Source: Euonymus europaeus
Taxonomy: Eukaryota; Streptophyta; Magnoliopsida; Celastrales; Celastraceae
Direction: 5' to 3'
Length of the DNA stretch: 64,000 nt
Assembly (NCBI GenBank): GCA_963580455.1
Contig: OY756969.1
Location: 18,200,760 to 18,264,759, forward strand
This document shows, piece by piece, positions 22,501-34,300 of this stretch. The notes below the pieces were generated by a model, which searched no databases, had not been told where the DNA came from, and saw only the letters and a program-made list of their open reading frames with translations. Position 1 is the stretch's first letter, and every line of letters begins with the position of its first letter. The translations under genes were made by a program, and so were the position numbers.

Positions 22501-25500
22501 CATTAATGTGTAAGTTCGTAGTTATCTGATTGATTAATGCGAGATGCAGCTGTCGGTTTGAATGATGATGAGAAAACTAAAACTTGCAACTGTTCAGGTC
22601 TAGTAACAGCAATAACTGTATAATCACCTGGTTGACATCGAGATCTAAAAGGGATGGACAGGAATTGATGAATGCTGCCATTGAAACCAGCTGAACTTAA
22701 CCCGACGAAATATTTGGTCACCTAAAGTTCCTCCAAGAGTAGCTTTGTTCCGGTGGGAGGCAACTTGGCGAAGAGTACTCATTATTGATCAATTGAAATC
22801 CAGGGGCTGGTACTTTTGAATAGATGATTAGATGCCATCATTGTAAATAGGAAGAAGGATCTACTAACGAATCTTGCTGCACTGCAAATGGTATAGAAAC
22901 TCATGCCACCAGCCTGGGCTTATGGAATTGAATGGGCAACTCTCTGACCAATGAGCCCACTTCTTAGAAGATGATGTAGCATCAAAATGAGAGAGAAAAC
23001 TCCGTAACTCAGGCCCTTTCAGGGTTGGCTATAGCCTATAGGTTCTTCAACAATATGAAATCTAGCCTGGATACTGTTAATCTGTTATTGACAATTGGCT
23101 TGCTACGTTGCAATTTTAACTTTCAAATACGGATTATATAACAGTGGTAACTTCTTGGAGTTCCAAGATCTATAATGCCCTGCTTGGTGCTCTTTTTATG
23201 TATTTTTTTAGATTCAGAAAGGAAAATATTTTTTTGCTAAAGACGAATCATCTGCAAAAGTGTAATTCTGCTTGGGCAATTGAATTTGCTTGTGTAACAA
23301 GTTCTACCAGAAGGATTTTCAGAAGAGCACTGTCAGAGGTGTAATGGTACCATTATTGAAACATGGGGTGTTTTGCTATACCCTTAATCCGTATTCGTTA
23401 AAACACTAGATTCTTATGCTTTAATTGATTCAACTTGCTTAACACTTTCAGAGAAAAATATTATCGAGTTTAAGATCATGTGCCACATTATTGTACTTTT
23501 CATTCTTATTTGGTCAAACTAAGCATTACACTGTCATACGGTAGAATTATATCAATAATTTGTTTCAGACATTTCTTTATTTTTGAATGTAAAATTTAAA
23601 CCATTGCATTATGTTAATGTTAAACTAGGTATTTGATATTTTTCAGGTGGCTTCTTGGTTATCCTGTTGTGTACTTGTTCAGCAAGGAGCATATTGCAGA
23701 TGCTATATTTAATCTTTCAACGAAGTCTCTGCGTGTCTTCAGAATTTTAGTCTACAGGTCTGCTGCTTTCTTGTTCGTTTTATGCATATTTTGACTTGAC
23801 TTTCAAGAATTGACATGCAAGAAAGGTGAAATTGTCAAGAGGCTTCTTTGTTGGTGTTTTAAATTTAAGAGAGAAACTTTATTGGATTCTCATCCAGTAA
23901 TCCAGGACACAACCCTGGAGGTGAAGAATAAAAAAGGGTTTCGTTTTCTTTGCTTTGATAAATCATCAATCTAATTAAGAATGTTGAGTTGCAAAATTTT
24001 TGCTTGGGTCTGCTGTAGGTAATCTTTTCATGTTCAACTCTACAAACTATTTTGCAAAACAAGTACGACATAGATTTTATGGTTGCCTAGAAGGTTTTAT
24101 TTATTGCTGGTTAAGTAGAATTGTTTTTTAATCAAATATATTAGAAGATTGCTCCTTATTGAGGATGAGACTGTACATGTTGAAGTTTGCCTCTTCAGGA
24201 ACAGTGCCCTGTATAAAGGAGCTCAGCAAGAGGAACTGTTGAGGTAAGGGGCCCCAAATTTCATTATATATACTGTACGGGGCCACTGTGCTTCTGATTA
24301 AAACTGAGCATCAGTCTTCAGTTTAGTTTTCAGCGAATTTATCACCAAACAGATAATGTTCAAAAGAAAGAAAAAAACCTTAAATGAATTAACAAATATG
24401 AGTTGTGTAACAGAAATTCAACTGAACCAAAAATAATTTGTTTTCAGATTATGGTTAACTGATCAAATTAGTTAGACAACCTCTTTTAGGAAAACTGAGT
24501 AAAGTAAATGATGTCTTAGGTTTCGCTGTTTAAACGGATAATGAGTAGTTTATTATGATAACAATGCACAGGTTTTCATTTCCCTTCAATTGGTATGACA
24601 AAGGTAATTACAATGTCTATCGTAGGCTTGCATTTCTTCCAATGGAATATGACTTAGGGGTTATGGTGATTGGTAGATAGTGTGGGCGTTTGGCCCAGCG
24701 TTTTAGAACCACGTTTACCGTTTAATTTGAACGTAACGTGAAAATAATGTGCTGTTTGGGATTGCTGTGAGGTGCGTTTAAACGCAGTTTAGCATTTGAC
24801 GCATTAATTTTAAAACTGTGGTGCTGTGAGTTTGAACGTAGATTAGCGTTTGGCGTTCAAAACACGATTTAGCATTCGGCGTCTTAAAATTTTATTTTGT
24901 TTAAATTACTACTAAATTAACGTACAAATGATATTAAATACATTCTCCTTGTACAATAATACAAATAAAATACATACATAATCCTACACTAATGTAAGTA
25001 ACTCACTTTCTTAAACACATTTATTTAATAAGTAGGATTATAACTTCCAACGAAAATCTATTACTGGTCATATTCTTCCGCTGCAGTCATGTAGTAGACT
25101 ACAGCCATCTCGATATCTTCACTATAAATCCATGGGTCGCCTAATGTGCTCGCTCCTCCTCCGCTTGTGCTGACAATCGTCTTGGGGTTCATATCAAGGT
25201 TGTAAAAATCGCTAGTCGGTCGCTAGGCGGTTCGCGGAGACTAGAGATTAATTGGATTAATCGAGGACTAGTCGGGGATTAATCGGATTAATAGTTTTGA
25301 GTTTTTTTAATTAATATATACATATATCCAACACATGCTTTTGTTGCCTCTTTACTAGCATTATGACAAGCCTTCACATTCCCTAACCTATTGGCTACAT
25401 GACATTTGAGTCGGTAGATGCCCCCGGACATAATTTTCGAACACGACTTGCTTTTGATTTTATCTAATGCATTAGCATCAACAAGTTCACCAAACTCCCA

Positions 25501-28500
25501 ACCAATATCACCGGATGCACGTTTCAATGCATTTTGAATATTCAAGTCACTTGTGGCTTCACGGGCTTTGGAATTAGAAGTGGCTGATGAAGTAGTCATA
25601 TCCCTAAAATAGAGATTAAATAACAATGATGGAAGCTGCCAAATCATGATTTAAATAAATAGAACAAAACAGAGATTAATTAAACATTTAAACCCAATAA
25701 AACAGACAGATCAAAAGAGCAATACAATCAAATCATTTAACTAATTGCAATGCTATTGCAATCACACTTACATTTACGAAAAATACGAAAAAAATGACAA
25801 AGATAAGTCCAATATGGCATTATCAGTATATCTAATACATTTACTAAAAACACACTATTATCCCCAATACGGTAACTCGGTAAGCATACTATTGACTATT
25901 GTTCATCTGTTCAAGGTGGTACCTGTTTGAGGTCGACAGTTGAGGTCCGGTCGCAGGTGGTACTAGTCGTGGTGGCTTCTCGTCGCAGGCGCAATCTCAG
26001 TCGTAAGCGTGCGGTGGCTTCTCTTCGCACTCGCAGCACAATAGCAGTTGGGTGGCTTCTTGTCGCAGGCGCAGTAGCAATCGAGATGGCTTGGCGCCAA
26101 AATCGATCTCAGTCGCTGTGGCTTCTCGTCGGCTCATCGCAGGCGCAGTAGCTGGCGCTCGGTGACTTCTTCTTCTAGGCAGTCGCAAGGTGTTTTCCTG
26201 CAAGCAGCGGGCACAATACTTCTGGCATTAGGTTAGATTTCGTTTTTCCTTTCTGCTGTACTGAGTTGGGCTAGATAATTGGGCCGATTACATTCGATTT
26301 GGGTCGATTAATCGGGTATTCCGATTATTGTCATCGATTAGACTCAAATCGAAACGGTGGAGAGCGATTTCCGATTAGGCGCCGATTAATCGGCCGACTA
26401 GCCCGATTTTTACAACCATGGTTCATATGAATGTTCTCATCACCGTATGCAAAAGAATTTGGATCCTATATTTCGTTCAATCGTAAAAAATTGTGTAGAA
26501 CAATACATGCCACAACGATCTTTACCTGGATATCGAATGGATACGAGGACATTCTTGTTAGTATGTGCCACTTTAACTTAAGCACACCAAATGAACGCTC
26601 GTTGACCGAACGGAGAGATGAGTGATAATAATTGAATGCCTCTCGTGGACTACTGACATCTAGGCCATTGCGAAACATCTCCGTTCGGTCATCGAGCGTT
26701 CATTTGGTGCGGTTAAGACAAAGTGACACATACTAACAAGAATGCCCTCGTATCCATTCGATATTCAGGCAAAGATCGTTGTGGCCTGTATTGCTCTACA
26801 TAATGTTTTACGAATGAAGGAAATACAGGATCCAGATTTTCTTGCATGCGGTGATGAGAACATTCATATGAATCCCGAGACAATTTTCAGCACAAGCGGA
26901 GGAGAGAGCACATCAGGCGATGAATTTATGGTGAGGATGTCGAGATAGCTGTAGTCCGCTATGTGACTGCAGCGGAGGCGTATGATCAGTAGTAGATTAT
27001 CGTTGGAAGTTACAATCTCACTTATTAAATAAATGTGTTAATGAAAATGGGTTAGATTAGTGTAAGATTATGTATGTATTTTATTTGTATTATTGTACAA
27101 GGAGAATGTATTTAATATCATTTGTAAGTTAATTTAGTAGTAATTTAAACAAAATAAAATTTTAAGATGCCGAATGCTAAACCTTATTTTGAGAGATTTT
27201 AATATCTCTTGTAAGAAGATAAGATTATATTTTTTGTCGAAGAAAGTGAATTTAACTATATCCCGAGTGACTCGATTTGGGTCTGGGAGAATCAAAGGGG
27301 GTATATATACTATGTTCTCTATGACCAAGTTTGTGAGGAGATATATCAGGTCATATAGATTTTCATTGAGATCCAGACTGACATTTGAAATCCTTGATTT
27401 TTTGAGAATTGCTGAATTTGCTTCTCCAGTATCCCCGAATCTGTACTGCCTTACCTGTATCAGTGCTTCTTAGGAGCTCGTAAATTTCCCATTCTAATAA
27501 CAGCTTTTTCTTAGAGTTGGGGGAACTATGTTTAAGTGAGGAATACATAGTCAATGCAAAATCACGCCAGCTTCCATTTGAAAGTTTATGTAGCTGGTGC
27601 TACTTAATTTTCCCACTTTGGTACAACTTGCAAATGTGAAATGAAATGATGTCTGTTTGAAACATGTTGATATGCATCTTCATTTTGATGTCATGTGCTA
27701 CGATCATTATTTTCTCCACCCGAAATACATTTCATTTTACTTTCTGACATTGGATTGAGAAAAAGATGGAACTCCTATTCTGTGATGAGGAAAGTTTTCA
27801 CCGTTCATCTGCTTTTTAAGGTGGACAGCAATGGGTGGATATGTTCTCCCATTCTGGTCAGTCTAAAGCTGCAAATTCTCCTGTACGGCACAAGACTTTT
27901 GTCTCAGGATTCTTCCTTATTTGAGATATGGAAACTCTTCCTTCCACTTAGATGATTGTCAATGTCAATAAAAAGAGCAATGGATCCCGAAAGATCTTAC
28001 AATATGGACAATCTAAGCCGCGATCGTCCTGTAAAACTTAATAAGTTATCTTTCAGCACTCCTGCATGTTTTTAGAGATTTGCGTCTCTTTCATTTTCTT
28101 GTATCATTATTGGCATGAAATGCCATGGTAAAAATACTTTCTTGAGAACCCATTTTCTGCATGAAAATGCTATTCCATAGAAGTCATGCACTTTTTACTT
28201 GTTGCATCGGCATCGGCATCATCATCATCATGTTAAAAAACATCATTTTGGATGCACATTGTACTTACAAGACTATCGATTGGCAGATCTGAAAGCTCTT
28301 ATGTTGGTTTTTAACTATAATTTGCCCTCTTATATATTATTGTTAGAACAACATCTAATTCGTTGTCTCGAAACGTTTTCACCAGTTTCTCAGTGCCTTA
28401 TGACCTGAGCATGGGTGGGAGTAGTGAACCCTGGGCCGAAGAATTTCTCGTTCGTTTGCAGTCGAAGTGGGAAAAATGCAAGCATACATGGCGATCTTTG

Positions 28501-28545
28501 CGGATGGAAGTGAGTGAATGCTATCCACAAGCAATTGTGCTGTAG
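19503..28545 (+). CDS. DUF4504/UPF0739 (C1orf74-like) protein, seven exons
   Basis: Exons inferred: 19503-19608, 19770-19879, 21641-21790, 21906-22144, 23647-23757, 24199-24243, 28386-28545. All introns are GT-AG, and the joined length is 921 nt with no internal stop, giving 306 residues. That continuity over seven exons is the main evidence for a real gene. Recognisable phrases: GMRPVIMVDYGGKMPELQ in exon 2, VMVIEDMIYLIHVRGLAEHV in exon 3, GWLLGYPVVYLF across the exon 4/5 join, and RVFRILVYRNSALYKG across exon 5/6. These resemble the eukaryotic DUF4504 family (human C1orf74 is about 270 residues), whose function is unknown. No signal peptide or membrane segment is obvious. Exon structure is solid; the family name is from memory and less certain. 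Intron 6 is over 4 kb because of transposon insertions. Confidence 0.75.
20056..20393. mobile_element. Tourist-like MITE in intron 2
   Basis: A 338-bp element with inverted ends GGCTGTGCTTGGATTGAGG and CCTCAATCCAAGCATAGCC (one mismatch), flanked on both sides by TTA (20053-20055 and 20394-20396). The 3-bp TTA duplication and long GC-richer inverted arms are typical of PIF/Harbinger-derived Tourist MITEs. No coding capacity; it is probably spliced out with the intron. Confidence 0.88.
22161..22196. repeat. (TC)n(AC)n microsatellite
   Basis: Compound dinucleotide tract just inside intron 4, immediately after the exon 4 donor. Likely length-variable between individuals. Confidence 0.9.
22715..22850 (+). 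pseudogene. LINE zf-RVT scrap in intron 4
   Basis: In one frame the sequence reads PKVPPRVALFRWEATWRRV then LIIDQLKSRGW, followed by stops. This matches the start of the zf-RVT domain of plant L1-type ORF2 proteins (pattern P-x-K-x-x-F-x-W-x-A/x-x-x-x-L-x-T-x-D-x-L-x-x-R-G). It is a short decayed fragment on the same strand as the host gene. Confidence 0.65.
25195..26420. mobile_element. Non-autonomous hAT element with 8-bp target duplication
   Basis: 1,226 bp with inverted ends CAAGGTTGTAAAAATCG and CGATTTTTACAACCATG, flanked on both sides by GTTCATAT (25187-25194 and 26421-26428). Terminal sequence and 8-bp duplication are diagnostic of hAT. Subterminal regions carry many copies of GATTAATCGG-like motifs. 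Around 25970-26160 a GC-rich interior repeats GTGGCTTCTCGTCGCAGGCGC-like units about five times, each no longer than this phrase. The only coding trace is a BED-finger exon; the catalytic core is absent. Confidence 0.93.
25288..25647 (-). pseudogene. BED zinc-finger exon of a hAT transposase
   Basis: A 119-codon open frame. Residues 45-105 read DIGWEFGELVDANALDKIK, then KIMSGGIYRLKCHVA, then KACHNASKEA. This is the BED-type finger that opens many plant hAT transposases, which binds element ends. The usual first Cys of the finger (KCKFC in relatives) is Ser here (KSKSC), so the metal site is probably lost. No downstream transposase exon is present within the hAT ends. Confidence 0.8.
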
Positions 28546-28826
28546 TAAAAAAAAGCCATTTACTTCTTCAAAGATGCATCTCTTATTTAGATGATCATTA
28601 ACAAGATTTTATGAGTTATGAACGAGGAAACGAAGAAGTATGCCTGATGTGTCTGGAATTATGTGATAATACAAAGCTTGTGTGGTCATTGTGCTTGATA
28701 TATATAGGGAGAAATTATTATAGATTTTTTTTTTTTTACTTGGGTCATCACAATAATAGCTTATTCTCCCAAGCTTATTCTCCATATAGGATTTCAACAT
28801 TTAAAAAGGGAAAAAAATAATTCTAA
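28546..28826 (+). other. 3' UTR and downstream flank of the DUF4504-like gene
   Basis: AT-rich sequence after the TAG stop, including a run of T at 28728-28737. No clear AATAAA is seen; near-matches such as AATAAT occur at about 28755. The exact transcript end is unknown. Confidence 0.4.
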
Positions 28827-29203
28827 GAGCACATGCAATGGTTATAGTTTGTTGTCTCCATTAAAATTATTTGTGGTCTCCACTTTTATCACACAAAAAT
28901 TCAAACCATACACATCTCTCAATACAGTCACATCAGCAAAACACATATTTCAATACAGCCACATCAGCAATACACATCTCTCAATACAATTATTCTTTTC
29001 TCCATTATTCAAATCAACTATTTTCCTTTCCTACATCTTTTCCACAACAAAACTATACAAAAATCAAGATTGGTCCCACCAAAACACATTTTTCAATACA
29101 ACCAAATTAACAAAACACATCTCTCAATACAGTCACATCAGCAAAAACATACATTCCAATAACATCTAATGTCCCCATTAAACACACACCGTTGCATGTG
29201 CTC
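28827..29203. mobile_element. Tourist-like MITE downstream of the gene
   Basis: 377 bp with inverted ends GAGCACATGCAATGG and CCGTTGCATGTGCTC (one mismatch) and TAA on both sides (28824-28826 and 29204-29206). The interior repeats ACATCTCTCAATACA- and CACATCAGCAAAACAC-like phrases. An open frame of about 106 codons inside it is an artefact of that repetition, not a gene. Confidence 0.88.
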
Positions 29204-29399
29204 TAATATCCTTTGTTTTTGTACTGTTTGCCAATTGCGACTTCCAATGGATCATCAGGGTTGGGCCGAGCCAGTAGTGAATATATAGACAAAAGCTCCT
29301 GTCACAAATGCATAAACACATTTAAATCCATCAATCAATTATATATATGTGCGCGCGCATACAAACATATATTTATACAAAAATGTTAAAAAATTCAAT

Positions 29400-30390
29400 T
29401 TTTAATAGCTCAACTCAAGTCTATATGATACTTTTTGTAAATGAGTCATGTTGGATTTTTTCAAAAATCAGTTAAAGTCATTTTTTACTTATTTTTTCAT
29501 AAATGAAATTTCAAAACATTTTATCTCGAAAAATACATATTAGATTTTGGAAAAAATTATATATTCGAACTCAGAGCGTAAAAATCTTTTTAATAAGACT
29601 CATTGTCAATAGTTTTTATTGCGTTTTTTCAATTACATTGTTTTTTAAAAAAATGTAATGCATATATATGGTGTGTAAACTGTCAATTCTAGTTGAAATT
29701 TTATTACACTATGATAGTAGAATATATTTGTTATTTTTTACATTTTTATTGAAATTATGTTGGGTATCCAAACTCATTAAGGTTTAGTAATTAGGATCCT
29801 AGCATTTAGCACTTAGGACATTTAGGTTTTTAGTGGCAAATTTGAGTCTTTTAGATTACAATATGATAATTCGATACACGAGCCCATTAGGATTTAGAGA
29901 ATCCGTTCCCCTTGGAGTTTATAACACTTATTGTTTAGGTTACAGTATGAAAATTCGATACACAAGCTCGTTAGGGTTTAGCGAATTCATTCACCTTAGG
30001 GTTTAACATTTATTGTTTAGGTTACAGTATGAAATCGATATACAAACCCATATAAGTACCTAAATGAACACTGATATGTAATTCACATATTAATACAAAA
30101 AACAATGTAAATTAAAACAATGTAATTAAAAATTATTGAATAAAACCTATCGATGATGAATCTTGTTGGATAGATCATTATTTGTTTATTCTTCATATAT
30201 AATTTTTTTCCAAAATCTAATATGTATTTTAAGAGATAAAGTGTTTTAAAATTTCGTTTAAGAAAAAAAAATGTGCTGTGAAATTTCAAATAAGATATTT
30301 TATTTTGTAAAATTTTAATTTTCCATATCATACGCTTACAAAGCATGCCATGTAGACTTGGGTTAATGTTGGGTTACAAAAACTTGAGTT
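29400..30390. mobile_element. Element with long, diverged inverted repeats
   Basis: The arm at about 29404-29565 and its inverse at about 30190-30385 share long blocks. The best is ACATATTAGATTTTGG in both, next to a TTATCTC block and, further out, CAAGTCTA(T/C)ATG. Arm length is roughly 165-200 bp. Between the arms lie 83-bp tandem repeats. No coding region. The structure suggests a MULE-type or foldback non-autonomous transposon. I cannot see a clean target duplication, so the family is open. Confidence 0.6.
29851..30050. repeat. Tandem repeat, about 83-bp unit
   Basis: Two full units and a partial one begin near 29851, 29935 and 30017. Each has the order TTAGGTTACAGTATGA, TTCGATACAC, a TTAGGGTTTAG-like block, a TTCACCTTAGGG-like block and TTATTGT. 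The first unit is the most diverged. Confidence 0.75.
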
Positions 30391-31300
30391 ATTTAGCACT
30401 ACTCATATTTATAAGATAGTATTAGATATAACTATTAGAAATTAAATAAATTAATTGATGCCAAATTTAGAATTCAAATCCACAGTAGATAAGAGTCCAT
30501 TTGCCCTTGATAATGTCGAGGCAAATCTTACACCTAGAATCAATGTTAGGTTGGTGTATCCTCGTCTCAAACTTGACCTGCCCAGAAATTTTAAATGTGA
30601 ATTAATATCATGAATACTAGGCTCTATTTCGATTAAAAAAATGTATAAATCTATGAACTTGTGCAATAGTCCATAAATGACTCTTTTCGAGTGGACAGAC
30701 TCTTTCGACTCTTGTCACAACGCGCTGCATTTTAGTTCAATTTATCATATCGTTAGGTGATAAATTTATTTGCAGGTCGGGGGGTCTGAGTTTAGGTTTA
30801 TATTGAATGTTCAAATAATATATTTATATATTGTCATTTTCGGTTAAAAAAAGGACATATTTGTAACTGTTAGACTAAAAGGAGTCGTTTATATATATAT
30901 ATATATATATATAAAAAGAGTACTTTGGGTGGCTTGAATGCATATATATCAAGGATTTGTATCGAGACTTTAAATATACCCCTGCATAAGGAGTTTTACG
31001 AGAACTGAAAATTACTGCTCCCAAGTTTCTTAGCTCAGCTCACCACGCTTTTCCTTTGGACCGATCCACCAAAAAAAGACAAAAGGAAAAGAAGAATAAA
31101 CAATACAGTTCAATGGAAGAAAATTAAGAAAGATTGGTGGTGTAATTAAATGAAATTTACATTTTTTGCAATATAAAATCTATCTTTTGAAACTGAATTA
31201 CCCATACTGCAACAAAGATTGGGGTCTTTCTTAATTTATTTCAATGAAAAGTGCATGATAATTTTAACTCATTGGATATTAAAACAAAAAATATGTCATA
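30391..31300. other. No gene; contains a (TA)n tract
   Basis: AT-rich, with a (TA)n microsatellite at about 30889-30912. No coding similarity or RNA gene seen on either strand. Confidence 0.4.
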
Positions 31301-31307
31301 CACTTTT

Positions 31308-34300
31308 CATTGTTGAGCTTTCGTGTGTGTTACCCTCAAGTGACTAGATATGGCACTTGTGAAAAACTCTAGCTACCTTAATCTCTGAAATGAGACTCCT
31401 ACACTTTGCCAACCAGTATTGACAAATCTCAAGTTCATGCACCTTGAGTGGCTATTCATTTGTATTTTCTATTGTTGCACGGTCTGTGACTGATGTTTCA
31501 TGAGATACGATTGCTAATTCACGATTCATAAGAGGACTCGTCTCTTCCTCCGAAACAGTTTCACCACGAACTTGAGGGTCAACTTTAATTTAGTGCTCCA
31601 TTCTTCCATACCATTTCAGATAAATGGCCCAATCAGAGTACGAAATTATTACACTTTTTGGATTTGAAGATTTATCATTTTCAATCGTTGATAACACCCC
31701 CCAAGTAGGAGCAACTAATAACACCACGAAGATGATGGGCAAAATCAATGAAAAAAAGGCAACACAGGCAAACCATGCAATATAGTACTCGCAATAGCTG
31801 TCACAACCTAATAAATGGGTAAATATGTCTTCACTTCAGCTAAAGTGTTGAAATTTTTGATAATTATGGGAGTTCATGTTAATGGGCCTAAACATGTGTG
31901 GTCTTAATAAAAATGTTGGTAATTCAATTTTGTCCAAAAGTCATGGCTCAAGAACAAGAACCCAACTTACTTTTGTGGCTTCGTATGTATGTTTCAACAC
32001 TCTCCCTTACACACAAGTCTCTAAATCTCTATCCAACTTGTTATATTGAAGAGGTGTTATCCCACTTGTCACGTACCTTTGCATACTCAGAGGTGATGAT
32101 ACACTTGTCATGATCATGTTCGTGTACTCAAAGGTGGGAGGTCTCAAATCTTTTTTTATCGATTTATTCGAACCTTTCTTTAAGCCTCACATTTTTCTTT
32201 AGAATTTCGCTTTGATACCAAGTTGAAATTTTGGATCATGAGGAGAGCCCATTTTATTTTAATGGGTCTAAACATATATGATCTTAATAGAAGTGTTGGT
32301 AAATTATTTTTGTCTAAAAGTCATGACTCAAACACAAGAGCCCAACTTACTTGTATTTAAACCACTTAATCATTTCACATTTTTTCAATTTGAAATTTTG
32401 TGTGTTTCAACAATCCCCCTCACACACATATATCTAAATCTTCATATTACTTGTTATATCGAACACATATTCGGCGGTGTTATCTCACTTGTCACGTCTC
32501 TTTGCATGCTTAGATGTGATGATACACTTATTATGATCGTGCTTGTGTACTCAGAGGTGGGAGACCTCAAATTTTCTTTTTGTCGCCATACATGCGAGTC
32601 TCACATTTTCCTCTAGAACCTAGCTCTGATAACATGTTAAAATTTTGGATCATGGAAGGAACTCATGTTAATGGGTCTAAACATGTGTGGTACATGTATA
32701 GGTGCTGGTAACTCGTTTTTGTTCAATAACCATGAGTCAAGCATAATAGCTCAACTTATTTGTATTTAAACCACTTAACCATTTCATATTTTTTCAATGT
32801 GAGACTTTGTGTGTGTGTATTTCACGTTAACATAAATCTTCATCAGTTTGCCTATGTAGCATGGTGAGCTCCTTCCATATTTTGAAATTTTCATTAGTGA
32901 TTATTTGCCTACTTTAAACAAATTGAATCACATTTGGACCTAGTTCTTTAAAATATTTTTGAAAAATATCAAGAAAGTAAATGAAAAATGGAGGTGATTG
33001 TCTGAGTTTGATCAAAGAAAGCATGATAAATGAAAATGATTAGAACATATTAAAATCTATACCTAATGGGAGTTTATAATCTTCTATTGAGAATGAAGCT
33101 GATGAAGATATTGAGGGTCTAAGTGTAAAGAAAGACATTGTGTATAATTGTAAAGAAAGACATTGTGTATTGTGGTTTGCAGTCATTAGGGATGTGTTCC
33201 GCTAGGTTCCAAGTATATATACATATAAATGCATGTTTACATGATATGTATGTGAGATTGTGAGTATACGATAGACAAAGTGATAAAATAGAAAGTGATA
33301 AAAAGGTCGTTAGCACAGATAATGCTAGCAAGAATTTGCTAATTATATATATATATATATATATATATTTGTAAAAATAAGTTTATGGTGATTAATGATT
33401 ATTTTACAAAATTATTAAACTAAAAAAGAATTGAAATTCCTTAATAGTTTTTTTAAACTATTTTAAGGTTTTTTTTATGTTTAAAAGACTATTGTTTGTC
33501 TAAATTGGGACACTTTTTTTCGATTTTCAATTCAATAAGTCTTTAAGGTTTCTGTCAATTTGAGATTGTTGAGCATTCGTGTGCGTCAACCCAATTGATT
33601 AGATATGACGTGTGTGAAAAGCGTTAGCCACCTCAATCTCTCAAATGAGACTCGTGCACTTTGCCAACCAATATAAACAAATCTAAAGCTCATGCACCTC
33701 GAGAGGCTGTTCCTTTGTGTCTTCTGTTGTTGCAGGATTTGTGCCTGACGCTTCATGGGATACGACTGCTAATTCACGATTCATAAGAGGAGTCGTCTCT
33801 TCCTCCTAAATAGCTTCACCATGAACTTGATGCCAACTTGAACCATTAGAGGTTCATTCTTCCATACCATTTCGGATAACTAGCCCAATAAGAGCAAGAA
33901 ATCGTTGCACTTATTGGATTTGAAGATTTATCATCTTCAATCGTTGATAACACCCCAAGCAGGAACAACTTATGCCACCGTGAAGATGATGGACAAAACC
34001 AATGAAGATGTCAACACAGACCAGCTCAAACTGTGCAATATAACACTCACGACAGCTGTCATGACCCAATAAATAGGTAAATATCCCCTCACTTCGGCTA
34101 AAGTGTTAAAATTTTGGATCATAGGGAGCCTATTTCAATGGGCCTAAACATGTGTGGTCTTAATACAACTGTTGGTAACTCATTTTTGTTCAAAAGTCAT
34201 GACTAAAACACAAGAGCCCAACTTACTTGTTCTTAAACCACTTAACCATTTCATATTTTTTCAATGTAAGATTTTGTGTGTGTGTTTCAATATTCCCCCT

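Larger units (their letters stand above)
24682..27182. mobile_element. Inverted duplication of a PIF/Harbinger transposase C-terminus in intron 6
   Basis: The left arm (24868-25194 plus 26429-26620, split by a hAT element) and the right arm (about 26685-27182) are inverted copies of about 500 bp, separated by about 60 bp. Both encode the Harbinger DDE C-terminus, left arm on the minus strand and right arm on the plus strand. Each has the phrase ERSFG, then PSYPFDIQ- or SSYPFDIQ-like residues and KIVVACI-LHN. The right arm has a TGA in place of a Trp codon in WHILTR. Outside the left arm, 24682-24867 has a terminus-like GGGCGTTTGGCCCAGCG and repeats of TTAGCGTTTGGCGT-like motifs; the right side lacks this end. 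Transcripts through intron 6 could fold into a long hairpin. Confidence 0.82.

Noticed and set aside
25927..26203. Arg- and Ala-rich open frames on both strands
   Set aside because: They come from GC-rich internal repeats of the hAT element, with no domain.
26742..26948. A functional Harbinger protein from the right arm
   Set aside because: Only the C-terminal part is present, and a TGA replaces a Trp codon just upstream; it is one arm of an inverted duplication.
28849..29169. Open frame of 106 codons rich in His and Gln/Ser phrases
   Set aside because: It lies wholly inside a MITE with inverted ends and TAA duplications, and its peptide repeats mirror DNA repeats.
33341..33368. (TA)n tract as a promoter
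   Set aside because: It is a plain dinucleotide microsatellite with no gene on either side.
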